64,000 bases of DNA from Stachybotrys elegans (lineage: Eukaryota > Ascomycota > Sordariomycetes > Hypocreales > Stachybotryaceae): the NCBI GenBank assembly GCA_020746835.1, contig JAGPNK010000009.1, positions 496,001 through 560,000 of the forward strand, given 5' to 3'. A program made the translations under genes and the position numbers. This document shows, in pieces, positions 10,501-23,700 of the stretch. The notes under the pieces were generated by a model that was given only the letters and a program-made list of their open reading frames with translations, had not been told where the DNA came from and did no database searches. The stretch's first letter is position 1. Each line of letters starts with the position of its first letter.

Positions 10501-12397
10501 TTACTGCAGCGGGATCCGTCCTAGGGTGTCGGCAAGAATACCTAGCTGAGTGACAACCTCCCCCTCCATGCCTCCAGCCTCGACCTCCTTTTTCTCCACT
10601 GCCTCTTGGAGCGCCTTGGACACATGGAGGAGAGGATCGACGTATCGGTGCTCTATAGCCACGGCCATACCTGTGGGCGCGAGGGCCTTATAGTCCTCGC
10701 CCCTGAAGAGGAAGAGGGCAAAATTGGCTACTTGAAGATGAAAGGCGGACGCTCCCGTCCAGAAATCCCACAGGGTGGCTGTATCGGCATTTGCCAGATG
10801 GGAAAGGTCGGGGAACAAGGCGTACTGCAGCGTATCAAAGCATTCGGGTGACCCAAACCGGCCCTTGGTGCCTGCCTTGCGCGCGGCAATAATCTCCTCG
10901 CGTAGCCATGAGACGGCACAGGCTTGGAGAGACGAGAATATGCAGTTCTCCAGCAGATCTTCTAAAATGGCCAGTCGATCCTCCTCCTTGGGGATCGTGT
11001 GCAGTATGGTGCCGGCCAGGACTGTCGTAGCGTTGCGGGTACGAACGTTGGGATGGAACACGGAGATGAGGGTGAGAATGTGAAGATATGACATGTAGGT
11101 GCCCTCGGCTCCGTCCTTGATATCCATGTCCTTGATGATGCGTCCCTGGCTCTGGAGCCAGATAAGAATGACGACAAATGCTTCTGTAGTACCCAGATTG
11201 CTGGCGATCTGTGTCTCTGGATCCTCGCCGAGGAAGCGCGCGAGGAGGTCATGGTGATGTGGGAAAATATAGAGCTCCGAGCAGTCGTGATGCGCGTCGA
11301 AGACGTCTGTCGCAAACATCCAGTACGCTGTAAGGCACAGCACTCCTCCCGTGGATAGCATGGAGGCGGTCGGATTCTCGGTATCTAGTTCGTCTGCCAA
11401 AGGGTCTTTTCGGACGGGTAGGCTGAAGGTTTCCTTGATCGGAGGAGAAGTTGTGCTGGAGAGGCCTAAATCTCCGGCCGCGGCCTACACCACAAGGCAT
11501 TAATATCGATACCAGTGAAGCCACTCTAGCATGGGAAATACTTACCACGAGCTGGCCTACCAATGCATCCCTTGCTCGTAGCTCATCCACCTCCTTGAAG
11601 GCCTGCATCATAGTCGGTCGGCCCGGGACTATTCTCTCGGGCATAGTATACTCGAGAAGCCTCGATGCCCACTCCATGCTGTTTGAGTTGGCATAGGCTT
11701 CAATGATGCAAGTAATGAAGGATTGCAGCAGCTTGGTGATCAGCTCCGGCTCGTCCTCATTGACATGCTCTGCCTTGTCCGCCTCGGGGTCGGGCGCACT
11801 CTTGGACGGGTCACTATCCTGGAAGGGCGTTTCGAGCAGCGTGCTGGACTGCCTGCTAGGCAGAGGCGGGCGCTTGCGACCAGACAAGGAGCGCGCCAAG
11901 TCGACGACAGCAGCGGTGGCCTCGGCGCTCGTAGGGTCATATGCCCGATAAACGGTGTCGAGGGTGGTGTGTAGGAAGCGCGAGGGAGCTCTGACCTGGA
12001 GCCGCCGGTGCAGGATGCCCAGCATGCCGACCAGCGTGATGAACTTTCTGTTTGCATGGGGGATCTCGGCAGCTTCTGTCTCCGGGTCGGTGTTCTTGTC
12101 CATGACCTCGAGGACCTTGAGGATGACCTCTCTGGGGTTGCCGAGGCGGGCGATGGTCTCGAGGCATTGCTCGCTGCCGGGCACGGATATGAGCATCTCG
12201 ACAAGGTCCCATCCGATCTCGTTGGTGAGCTCGGCATCTTCTAGGATCTCTTGCAGGGAGGGGAGAATCTCGGGAGACAGAGACTTCTCGACAATGGTCA
12301 GGTAGGTGAAGGAATCAGTAGCCGGAGGTCGCGACTCCATGAGCCGCTTGACGACTTCGTCCATGGACGGCGCAGGGTTCGGTGCGACGTCAGCCAT
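10501..12397 (-). CDS. Ybp2/Alf4/glomulin-like helical repeat protein
   Basis: Two exons, 11546-12397 and 10501-11484, with a 61-bp GT-AG intron; 611 residues. All-helical, Leu-rich protein resembling the fungal YAP1-binding/kinetochore Ybp2 family that also includes plant Alf4 and glomulin. In yeast these proteins help Yap1 oxidation or associate with kinetochores. Conserved-looking stretches include EIGWDLVEMLISVPG near residue 65 and NRKFITLVGMLGILH near residue 125; residues 180-230 are a polar linker. The second exon has TGGVLCLTAYWMFA and several HEAT-like helices. I chose ATG 12397 (MADVAPN); an in-frame ATG at 12454 would add 19 residues (MTVPIPSS) and cannot be excluded. Family assignment is from recall of overall pattern, so moderate; the function in this organism is unknown. 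Confidence 0.65.
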
Positions 12398-13462
12398 GAT
12401 GCAGGAGCCTTGAGCCTGAGGATGGCGGGGCGATGAAGGAATAGGGACAGTCACCCCAAAGCAAGAGAGAGAGAGAGATGTGGAGAGAGAGAGGGAGAGA
12501 GAGAGAGCTGGGTGGGCGGTTGTTTAGGAGGGTATGGTGTTGGGTGTGATGCTCAGGTCAAGGCTGCCTGCCAACTTATGCCCTGCAGGTGCTGGACCGA
12601 GTTGAGCAGCGCCACAGAATGAACAGACGAGGTTGCAGCTCCCAGGTTTCCCAGACGGAAACGATGGATGAAATGGAGCGGAAACGAGAGCTCATGTGGT
12701 CTCAATCTTGTATTGGAGGGGTTCAGCCAGGTGGGCTGCGTCATCGGCTACCGCAGGCACAATGAGCAATTGGATGTGCGCAGTCCTCTCGTTACCTTAT
12801 TTGTGGTAGCTTGGGTGACTGAGGTGGCGGGGTGAGGAGAAGGAGCTGGAGCTCTGCTGTAAGATTCTTTGTTATCCATCCATGCCTGGAGCTGATACGA
12901 GAGGAGGAGGGGACTTAGAGCTTCCGCTCCACCCCGCCTTGATGCAGATGCAGCCAGACCTTGTTTCTCATGCAGCTGCTCAGCATTCCTAGACAATTAT
13001 CTGTACCTACGTAAGATGCTTGTATTGATTGCAGCATCAATCCAGCGTTAAACGGTTAAGAGCTTACAGGGTGTAATGCCCCTCACGCATGCTAAGCCTT
13101 TGGCTAATGCACCATCCCGCACTAAACCGCCCCGGTCGCCTATCGACGATTCATACGTACATTGATTGACAAGCACGTTTGGCCTACATGCACTCGCCTC
13201 GAATACAAACACGATCGCCATTTTCCCGACTCTCCCGCTATGCTTTGCCCATCTACTCGTACAAGATCACCACCCTAGCGCCGAAAATTCCGTCCATAGT
13301 AACCAAGGCCGCGTGTCTGCATGAGACGCCCCAGGTCTCAGTACCCCCAACATACCAAAGTGTCCTCGTACATAGTATACACTATTATATATATGGATGC
13401 CATGTCTCGTCGGCAATCATCAAAACAAAAGAAAAATATTGTGCGTCAAGCACTTGGACACA
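12398..13462. other. Intergenic between mip1 3' end and Ybp2-like 5' end
   Basis: Apart from the GA tract I see no gene. The only longish ORFs are chance frames running into the mip1 3' end. Confidence 0.55.
12463..12508. repeat. (GA)n-rich tract
   Basis: Imperfect GA dinucleotide tract just upstream of the Ybp2-like start (CT-rich on the coding strand). Pyrimidine-rich tracts like this are common in fungal promoters and 5' leaders. Confidence 0.8.
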
Positions 13463-16400
13463 TTACACCCTGGAGCTGGGTCGTGATCCCTTGCCCCAAG
13501 ACTTGGGCCAGTGCCACTTGTTCTTCGAATCGTATCCCTGGCGCGAGCGCATCGCATCCGCCACCGACATAGGCTCGTCCATGGGCACCAGTTGTGGGTA
13601 GGCGTGGTATGGGAGCAGCTTCTTCATTGCCGTCTTCGTCAGCGGCTTATCCTTCTTCTCCGTCGTGGCCATCTCCGTCTTGCGCATTTCTTTGATGACG
13701 TCGCGAATCTCGTCGTCCGTATTGACAATCTGCGCCTTGATGAACGGTAGGCTGTCACCCGAGGCGGCCTGAATCGTCTGCATCACTGGTACGCGAGGTT
13801 CGTACTCAATGTCGTCGAGCTTGGGTGCGTGCTTGGCGTCGGGAACGATGGCTGGATCCAGCATGGCCTCCTGGCCCTTCCCAAGCAAGGTCATGATGTC
13901 CAAACTCTCTCCGGGAGCAATAGGCGTGGGGTGGCTGGGCGTCACGCAGTCCATGTCCACCTCCTTTCGCAGTACGTGGTCGATGTCAACGGCGGAGAAG
14001 TAGGCACAAGACTGCGGCAGATCCTCGATGCCCACCTGCTGCGAGAACATGGCCCGTGTCCACAGGTTGGCTACTTGCAGTGCCAGAGCCGCCCGATACT
14101 TGTCCTCGTTCTTGACCAGATAGCGGATTTCGTCATGCACCGTGATGGCGACGCGGGCATCGATATTAAACCGACGAATCAGGTAATCCATGCTCACGAC
14201 CAGGAGATGGAGGTAGTCGACACCAGAAGACTGGATAGCCCAGTTGATTCTGGATGTCAGATATCCGCCCTTGCTAATATAGCGGGACATGAGAGCCTCA
14301 GTGATGCCAGCGCCCAGCACTGGTGTTCTCGGCCTCTCCTGTTCGGCAAACTCCTCGAGCTTGTTGAAGACAAAGGACTCGGTGCCTCCCCGCCAGAAGG
14401 GGCGCTTGTGGATCGTCTTGCGGTTGGTCTTGGTGCCCTTGGTATTGGTATAGAGCTTGCCGGCTGTCTCCATGGTCTCCTTTTCTGAGAGATTGGGGTT
14501 GAATTGACGTAAAAGCGTAGCTGCAAACTTGAGGCCAGCGCCGTAGATTCGACCGTAGTTGAAGACCTTGGCATTATTGCGCGTGATGCCAAGGATGGAA
14601 GCCGTACGGGAGTGGAGATCCGTACCGGCCGCCTTGGTGCCTTCCAATGTCATGAAGCCGACTGCATTACCTCCGTGTAGCTGGAAGGTCGCGTCACCCA
14701 CCAAGCTGGCGATCCAAAGCTCCTCGGAATCCACATCAGCGCCAACAAAGCAGTATCCCTCGGGAGCCTTGACCATGGCCTTGAGCTCGGAGCCGACGCG
14801 GTTCTTCTTTGCGTTGCTAGCTGTCAACCAGGTGTTCTCCACAGCTCTTCGGGTGATGGTTCCCATGGGAATGATTTGGGGCAGAATAAATCCATGAGAA
14901 TTCTCCGTCGTTGCTTTGGTGGCCCTCTTCCTGCCTCGTCGCTTGGGTGCCGCCTCCTTTTGCGGGAGATCCTCGCCGTAGACTACCATCTGCGACATGA
15001 TTCGATCCCGTGCGCTGATCCAGTAGGAGCAGGAAGCGTTCATCTCGAGGGCCTCCTTTGCGTATGGGTACTCCGACGATAAGGTCCCGTTTTCAAAATA
15101 CGTCAGATACCCTTTGGCCATTGGATTTGCGCATCGTGCCGTAGGCCCATTTTTGTGAGGTAGCTTGAAGTAGACATGCTCCCTGTCGTCCCTCAGCGTA
15201 GGTTCGTTCTCGTCGAATACGCATTCGACCATGGATTTCCCCAGATATTTAGCGGACTCGGACTTTGGAGCCTGAAACGTCCAGCCGTACTGGTCGGACC
15301 AAACGAGTGGATGCCCTTCCCAGGCAAGTCTGAGAAGCAAAGGGGCGATGCGAGACCTCACCGTAATGTTAATGGGGGCTTCGTTTGTTGCAAAAAGATC
15401 TTTGTACCAGCGAGGCATGCCAGGTTTCTTTTGCTTGGCGTGGGGACGTGGGGGATCGTTTTTGCCCTTGCCCTTGACCATCCTGACTTCCTGACCAGAC
15501 CAGTCGAGCTGGCTCATCCAGGGGTCCTTCTGCCATATTTCGGGCTGGCTCTTGATCTCCAAGGCCTTCTCTGCCAGAGCAACAAGTCGTGTGAGAACAC
15601 CGTCGGATAGTTTATGGTAGGTTGCCTCTGCGTTTGCGATATATGCGTCCCAAGATCTGTTGACGGGAAGAATGACAGAGGATAGATGCCGGAGGGCAGC
15701 AAAGCTGACGGGATGAGGGCACACGTTAAGGAAGTTGGGGAATACAATCTGGTAGACGCGATGGGTGATGGAAACGTCGGCGGCGCAATAATCCAGCAGC
15801 TCGTCCAGCTTGGCAAGGATGCCATCTCGATCCAGATCTCCAAAATCGTCTCGTGCCGCCTTGTCGATCGTGACGTTGAGATGGAATTTTGCAACATCGC
15901 GGAGAGAGTTGACGGAGCTTCGCTCCACCCACAGCTCCTCTTCATCGTGCATCGAAGTATTGCTCAAGAGCTCGGCCAGACCGGGGTCCGGGGTCTGGGC
16001 AGCTACGCGCTCCCGTAACTCACGGTCCTTCTTGTGCTTCATCCACGTAGGTCGCTGCCGAGAGCACATGCCATTGACAGCAACATGTAACGACATGGTA
16101 TCGAGGAAAGCATTCCTGGTCTGCTTGATGCTGTACTCCTCCAGGACTCTTGCACGGTCGTATCCGATGTTGTGCCCGACGATGATTCGGTCCTGGGTCG
16201 GGTCGCCGAGTGGAATGAGATGACGTGGTGTATCCGACTCGCCTAGGAGCCAAGGTGATAGCCAAGCATACCACGCGGTCGGACTGGATGCGCAGGCCAT
16301 AACTGCGAAGGGACTCTCCTTCCACATCACCTCTGTATCGAAACACAGCATGTTCTCATCAGGTGCGTCGACTTGTTCTGACCGTCCATCCGGGTAGTAT

Positions 16401-16959
16401 TTTGTCCAGCCGCTGCGCCGTACCCATTTTCTCGGCCTTGGAGGTGGATTCGCTCGTGCAAACTGCTTTGCATGGCCTAGGAATGGCTCGGCGCAATCAA
16501 CTCCAAGCTTGTAGAAGTGTTCATCAAGGCTGCGCCCGCTCAGTGGCGGCAGGTCGAAGGCGATAGGGTCTGTGTTGTCTGTGTTTTTGCCGAGCAGGTC
16601 ATGACGCCGCAGGTGGTCTCTCGAGAGCTCGACGAGCTCGGGGGGAGGTGGATTCGCACCATTGACGAATATTTGGTCGAAGACGTGAGAACTGAGTTGC
16701 TGGACGCCTATCTCGTTGTATCTGGCTTGGGAAGGCACTGAAGGCTTATCAGCGAAGGGCCCGGGCGCGTCGCAAATCACGGGGACTTACCAGCCAAGGT
16801 ATGTCGCTTCGCAGCGGATGCGTTCTGTTCTGCGATGTCAGTGAGCCATCGCACATGCGCTCTCAAGGCATGGCGGCGGAAGGCGTGGTGGCGAGCGATG
16901 CGAATGAAGCTGGCCGTCGACGGTCGCATCAGGCGACCGACCGAGAGGGAACTCAACAT
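13463..16959 (-). CDS. mip1: Mitochondrial DNA polymerase gamma Mip1
   Basis: Replicates and proofreads mtDNA in the matrix. Exons 16791-16959 and 13463-16737, with a 53-bp intron; 1,147 residues. The first 45 residues are Arg/Ser/Ala-rich and lack acids until TDIAEQ, as expected of a mitochondrial presequence. Family A exonuclease motifs are present in order: FDTEV (Exo I, about residue 190), VGHNIGYDRARV (Exo II) and YCAADVSITHRVY (Exo III). Polymerase motifs follow: VGADVDSEELWIASL (A), NAKVFNYGRIYGAG (B) and VAITVHDEIRYLV (C, with catalytic Asp). All catalytic acids look intact. The C-terminal extension past motif C is about 200 residues, typical of fungal Mip1. It is transcribed away from the Slx8-like gene across a 1.9-kb shared upstream region. 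Confidence 0.95.
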
Positions 16960-18847
16960 AGCTGAGCTGAGTCGAGATGTCTAGAGATGGCAGGCGACAT
17001 AGTGCGCGCAACAGACCAGGGACCAGCGTAGGTACGAGCGGTGGTGGTTCTCTGGATGGAAGGGATGGCGTAGGTGATGGCAGTAGGACTCCAACTCCTC
17101 AGCTTGAAGGCGTCACAACTGACGATGGGAAGCTTCCATGACTTTTTAGGGGCCACCGAGTTTTCAGACTAGGGGGGCCCACAGATTTGGATTCGAAAGC
17201 GGGGTGGAGGGGAGTTTATGCGGCTTGGCGATGAAGTCCAACATCCAGCAGAGACTACAGTGCATGCATAGGTACTAGAGAATCTGGAATATTAAGGAGC
17301 ACCATTCAAGGACCTTGGAAGGGGACTATTATTAGTTTCATCAAGAATCCGATGTCCATGGACTCTGGTGTTGGGTCTGGGCTGGAGCAAGACTAGGCAA
17401 CTTGTGCGCTTTTCGCCTCGTCCCAAGAGTAGGGCTTTTATGTATTTTTTTCCTTCAGTCATATCGCATCCGGCAGTTATTGGTCCCCTTTTTGCTTGTT
17501 TGCATCTGCTGGAGCACTGTAATATGTGCTGGTTACTTGTATGTAGAAAAATGATGCATCAGCTATTACCACATTTGCTATCGCGATGGCAACAGTCTTT
17601 GTGAAAAGTACCAGTAATCGGGTCGCCTGGTGGGCTCGCAGAGAACAATGCAGACCAGGGGCGGGAAGCTGGTGGGTGCATTCTCAACATGCTCCATGTC
17701 ATTGGTTCGACGCCCTATGACGGCGGCGCCACACTTGGCTGGGTCTCCCAGGGTTCGCAGTCAAGAAGGCTGCAAACACTTTACGAACCACTTGGAGATG
17801 CTTGAAAGGGGAATTGTGACAGCCATGCCGCAGATGTGGCCACCCGCCGAGGACGTCACCGATATCCAATGCCATTAGCAGGTACATAAGCGTTGTATGA
17901 TAGGTAGAACTTGACGCGCAGAGGACGATGCATGACGCCAACGGAACAGGTCCATCGGGATCCCCTTTCGGTCACGCACACATTGGTTCGTGGCACTCGT
18001 GGCGAGAGGGAAAAAAGTTCGACATCCAAAGCGAGGAGGTTGCATGACTGCCTGCATACATGCACCAAACGACCAGGTACTTTGCTAAGCTACCTGCCTT
18101 GGCTGCCCATGCACGCTGCAGTCTAGTTCTGCATCTCTCAGCTCAGCTCAGCTCTCAGTGTAACCTCGGGGTGACCAGGCCAGGCCACCTTGCAGGATTG
18201 GTGAGCGTGAGGGCAGAGTGCGGGTTGCGAGTGAGCGTGACGTGACGTTTCCTTGATAAGTGGCCCGGGGCCGCCGCTCGACCGACATTGTTCTTTCCGG
18301 CGACAAACGCAATCCCATCCGGTGCCAAATCCTCGGACAAACACAACCGCTTGCTTGATGCTGGCGAGCTCTCAGTCTCTCAAATCCCTCCGTTCCCGCC
18401 AGCTCCACTCGTTTCGAGGGCCTCTCCGCCGACACCTGTTAGCAGGTACATGCACCTGTCTTACCTCATACTTTTCTAGGCACGGCAAGTACTGCCTACT
18501 TGGTGAGGTAAACAATGAACCCGGACCGGGATCTAAGCGACGACGGCCTGCTCTGTTGGCGGCACAACTCCGTGCATTCTCACGCTGCTCGAGGTAGGAA
18601 GATCTAACCTTCACTTACTTCGTACTCCATACTCTCCCTCCCTTTCGAAAGATAGATCGTGAGCAGTCAGCAGCACTCTCTCCGCCACCCTGCCCTGCCG
18701 CTGCTGCCGCCGCTGCCGCCTCCCTGCCTCGCCACCTTCCAGCTGGCCCTCGTTTCCAGACTACAAATCATCAATGCTCAGACTGCAATCTTAGGACCTC
18801 ATTTTTACGCCGCCATTCCCTCCTGGCACCAGGGCCCTTCGTTCACG
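16960..18847. other. Intergenic, divergent upstream region of mip1 and the Slx8-like gene
   Basis: No supported gene. It contains a small CTCAG repeat near 18137-18158 and pyrimidine-rich sequence (18625-18730) that probably belongs to the leader of the Slx8-like gene. The reading frame of that gene stays open up to 18659 but has no upstream ATG in frame. Confidence 0.55.
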
Positions 18848-20072
18848 ATGCCCACGAACTCGGATGACATTTTCGACCCCCTCTTAATCCCCAGTTCACC
18901 ACTACGCGGGCCCGACTTTAACTCTCTCACTGATGGCAACACCCGCCTCCCCAGAGACTCCTCGACCCATCGGGCTTCCTTGCTTCCGCCTTTGCCTCCC
19001 ATCCGCTCTCCGCTTGCCACCTCTTCTTCTCCTCGGCATCATACCTCGCGGCCGCCTGCTTCAAGTCCGGATCGCGTCCGCCGGGCCCAAGAGATCGTCG
19101 ACGAACCCAACATTTTCGACCTGACGCCGTCTGGCTGGCCGGTCGATACCATCTCCCCCGGTCTGTCACCCTCATCCGAAGCCTTCAACCCAAATTCTGT
19201 GGCCCTGAACCTCTACCTGGGTTCCGACTTCAACGATTCGATAACTCGTGCGCCAAGCTCCTCGCATCACGTACATTCTGGGCAGCAACCCACGACCACT
19301 ACGTCTCCCCGGTTCCCCCACCCGTCCCGCAGCACCGCTACCTCTCAACAAACAATTTCACGATCTGAGACCCAGCTTACTTTCGGGGACGATATTCTCC
19401 CAAGCCAATACAACGAAATTTGGAGCGAACCTCCTTCCCCTGCGTTGTCCCATCTGGATAGTACACAGACGTCATTCAGCGAGGCACCGATGCCTGAAGC
19501 GCGCAAACGAAACGCCCAACCTGGGCCGCCCGAGCCCAAGAGACAACGAATCGCCAGCGGCGAGTACAGCAACAGGACGAGCTTTACAGGCAAGCAGCGG
19601 GCTTCGGACCTGACGTGGCAACAGGAGCTCTTCGGGGAAACTCCCTCACAGCCTGATAGGACGAACGAGATTCCTTCTGATGGGTTACAGACGATCGATC
19701 TGACAGAAGCCACTTCCGTGCCCGAGGAACTCCTGAAGCCTGAGGAGGATAAGAGGATCAAGATAGGTGCATTTCAGTGCGTCATCTGCATGGATGATGT
19801 GACGACACTGACAGTTACTCACTGTGGTACGTTTGTTGCTCGGCACCTGACCAGAATGCCTCTAACCTCTTCCAGGCCATCTCTACTGTGCCCAGTGTCT
19901 ACACTCCTCCTTGCACGTTGATGCAACTAAGGGCAAATGCCCCATGTGTCGCACCAAGATCGAGACCAAACCGCGCGAGTCCTACAACTCCAAGACCAAA
20001 GGATATTGGCCGCTGGAGCTGAAGCTTATGACGGCAAGAAGAAAAGGCAAACGCAAAATTGATCTGACTTGA
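18848..20072 (+). CDS. slx8: Slx8-like SUMO-targeted RING E3 ubiquitin ligase
   Basis: Exons 18848-19826 and 19876-20072, with a 49-bp GT-AG intron; 391 residues. The C-terminal C3HC4 RING (residues about 310-355) begins FQCVICMDDV and, after the splice, continues as GHLYCAQCLH then CPMCR. The intron cuts exactly through the CG of the CGH motif, so an unspliced reading loses half the RING. Before it lies QTIDLTE, a SUMO-interacting-motif-like core next to acidic residues, supporting a STUbL of the Slx8/Rfp type that ubiquitinates SUMO conjugates in the nucleus. The N-terminal 300 residues are Ser/Pro-rich and disordered. ATG 18848 is the first in frame. RING certain; Slx8 orthology probable. 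Confidence 0.78.
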
Positions 20073-20725
20073 CTTGCCAGACGGTCCTGAAAACACACAA
20101 GGCCCGTGACGCTTAGACAGCTTGTCACGCCCACCACGCAACTCTCGGCGACACCTGCGTTGTATTATTACCGGGGACCACACCTAGACGATCGCCTCGC
20201 CGATCGTCGAAAGCCATGTTCTAATACCGCAGTCGCCATGCGAGATCCAAGGATGATGGCAATACGATGCGCCCAATCTCTGAGAAGAAGATGTCTTGAC
20301 TGATGGATAAAATCCCGGGAAACCCCCGAGGCTTCGAGATTCATCTCACAGGCAGCAGCGTCACACATGTCCACCAGGTGCTAGCATTAGTAGCTTGCAC
20401 AAGGCATCAACCCTACTTCATTCCACTTGTAGGGCGGAGCGAATCGCCTGATTCCTGGCAAGCGATGCTCAGCAAGTTGGTTGACCAAATATATGCATTC
20501 AATCAATCAATAACCTTGCACATTAGTCTCATTCTTTCCGTCCCCAGTGGCTTTGTTCGAATATCCTGCCTTTTTGTGCTCGCAAGGTTCGATGGGTAGA
20601 TGGCTAATGACACTTCCCTAACGCCGTCCCAGGTTTGCGTGAAATTATTCTACACTCTAGGCCCCTATGCAATTGTCCCATCCCATTTCCTCCTGGTTTC
20701 ATCCACACACCCAATCAACGTGACC
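20073..20725. other. Intergenic, convergent 3' flanks
   Basis: Lies between the Slx8-like stop and the nup192 stop. I see no gene; it must contain both 3' UTRs. Confidence 0.55.
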
Positions 20726-23700
20726 CTAGTGAAAGAGCACGTGCTTCTCTTCTCTCGGCTCCGCGACAACCTCGTTCTCGAACTAGGAACAGCGTTAGCT
20801 AACTTGATCTTCAAGCAGGCGAAGAGATTTCAAACTCACCTCGAGGAAGCCCGTTGCGGCAATAAGCACCACCAACCCGTCAGCGAGATCTGCAATACGC
20901 TCGCTCAGAGCATCATCGGTGGCCGTGCTTCCAATGCCAGCGCTTCGCTTCAGAGTGTGCGTGACGAGCATGCGATGTTCCGTCAGGAACTTGCGGCCCT
21001 GGACGACGTTGTGGCTTCCGCGGCTGAGCAGCGCCGCGCCGATGATGCGCACCACCTTGGCGAGCAACTCGTAGTGCTGCTCAGCGGCCCTTGGGTTCTC
21101 CGCGCTGATCTGCAGCTCTGGATCGGCCGTGAAGAGGCCCGAGACGGCGATGGTTCGTAGTAGGTTGGCGTGCAAGATGTATTTTGCGCCAGCTCGAGTC
21201 TGCGCCAGCCGAAGAAGGAGGGCGAGCAGGGCATTGTGGCAGTTTTGCTTGTCTGTGTTGCCTATCGAGAGATGTTAGTGACGCGACCGTTGGGTGCCGT
21301 GGGGAGGGTGACGAGGCTTCCTTACCAGCTACCAGAGCGTCATGCCACTCCTGCATGATGTTGCGGAGCGAATCCACAAGGATTCCGATGAAGTTGATCT
21401 TGTTCAGTGTCTCCACGATGTGGTTATCATTCTCCTGCTGGCCAATGTTGACCAGAGTGTTGAGCAGGATGAGAGCCGCTGTTTGGGTTGGCCCCTCACC
21501 AGCAAGAGCGTCCTCGCAAATGACGTTGATGAGTCGTTCACCGTAGGCATGGATCGTCTGCGATGTCTTGGAGCGACTAGAGTTCAAGGGCCCCTGGCCG
21601 GACAGTGCAGTGAGATACCAGTAGCATATCTCGTAGTAGACACACCTCAGCTCGAACGGACCAGCCCATTTTCCAATCGCCTGCACGCACACGTGGAACA
21701 GCTGGAAAAGCTTGTCACCGATTAAGTGCCCGATAGCCTGGCTCGTCTTCTCTTCAGCGTTAGGGGCGGCGAGATCCAGCTTGAACAGCAAGACCTTGGC
21801 CAGCTTCGCGAGCTCTAGCGCCTCATTCGGCCGTTCTGAGGAATAGGCCTCGAGGCTGGGTAGGATGGCTTGCAGAGCTTGCAGGAAGAAGGAAGTCTGT
21901 GCAGAGCCCTTGAAATCGCTGGACTGGATCATGATCAACAGCAGCTTGGTCCACGCCTGCAGTACCTTGAGGTCTTGTCGGCCGATTTGACCGTGTCGGT
22001 TGAATGCAACCAGATACTCGAGAATGGATGCCTCTTCCCGCTCAATGGCAGCCAAATCACTAGCCGCCGCTAGGGTATTTTGGCTTTCGTTTCTCTTCAA
22101 GAGCAGAATCTCCTTTGCTCGGTCCAAATTGTAGACCTCGTTGGACTCGTCATCCTTCTCGAGGCAGGATGAGAGATCCAGGTCCTTGTAAAAGTTGAGC
22201 TCAGGGGAGGGAATATCCCAAGCACCATCGGGTAGTAGGAAATCATACAGATCAAAGACAGTCGGCGTCTTGATTGGCTCATTGTTATCGCCGGTGAGCT
22301 GACCGTTCAACGCCTCAAAGATACGCCTCTTGACACTCGGCATTCGGCTCTGAGAAATCATGCAAAGCTCCATACCGATGTAGTTGAATGCGAAGCAGCG
22401 CAGGTTGAGGAAATCGAGCAGTGTAGGTGCACCATCCGTGAAGAGGAATTCCCTGGAAGCCACATGCTGGCCCTCCCAAGGAAGGTCAGGCTGGATGACC
22501 GTCTCCCGAATGAGAAGATGGAAGATGAACTCGTTCTCGCGCAGCTCTTCTATAACCAAGGAGGATGAGAGAGGTGAAGTCCACAAAATATGAAGGATAC
22601 GCATGACGCGGGATCTGATCGAGATCAACCAGAGGCGCATACCCTGAGGATCAGCGGAAGGGGTTTCCAGCAGCAATCGCAATATGCTGTGGAAGAGGGA
22701 CTCCTGAGAGGCAATGGCGCCATTGGCTTCAATCGTCAAAGAGTCGACATTGCACTTGAACCCCAAGAGAAGGTGGGCTATCGTTGGCTTCCTGGGACTC
22801 TCTTGGAGACACTTGTAGAGGAAATCGAGTATGTAAATCTTGATCATGTAGCTCGGCGAGTCTGCCTCACGCCCAGATTCAAGAGGAGTCATCAGCTCTG
22901 CAATGAATTGTCGTGAAATGGACTCGTGCTCTCCGTTTGCTTCCATTGCTACGATGGCCTTATTGCGTTGAGCATGTCGGCCAGGTCCTGACCAGACGGA
23001 GGTGATTTTGGAAGACGACGCCATCTTCTCCAACAGCTTAAGGCATGCCAGGGTGAGCTGGGGGTGGCCAAGACCGCAATAGCTTCCCAGGTCGACGACA
23101 AGGCTGAGTCGGGTAACAAGACCATCCTCAAACGAGGCATAGGCCGAGTTGGAGACAAGCTGTCGGCGCTGGCCGCTTCCCATCTTGATCAATGGCCTCA
23201 CCAAGTCAAGATAAGTGGCTTGAAGATCCAGGACTTTTGAGATGACCTCAACACCCCTTAGAATACCCAAGACAAGAGGCGAGTCTGGGCTGGAATTTCC
23301 AACCTCCGCAGGGTCTTGATGGACTGATTGGAACAGAGCCGTCATCACCTTGTCATTGAACATCCACTCCATCAGCCTAGCAAAGGGGTGTAAGCGTGCG
23401 TAGGTTGCCAAGTCTGTGGTCGCAATGATGGAGTCGATTGGCAGGTTGGTTTCGTTCGCCAAGATGATCAAGTCTTCGTTGAACGTGGCCAGGCAAGTAA
23501 GGATGAAGTCGAGACAGGTGAGCTTGAGAACTCTAGCCTGGTTAGTATCTTGCAGCTCATTTGCTCTGGACGCAAAGACAAGCCCAACAACGTAGTCAAC
23601 ATAGTTGTCGATCCCAGGAACAAGGAAAGTCGAGCCGAGATTCTCAGGGAAGGGAAGGCTGTCGTTGAGTGGGCTGCTATCAGTAGCCGGAGTGACCAAT

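Noticed and set aside
13179..13601. 140-codon plus ORF overlapping the mip1 3' end
   Set aside because: No domain, overlaps confirmed coding sequence on the other strand, biased only by the antisense of mip1.
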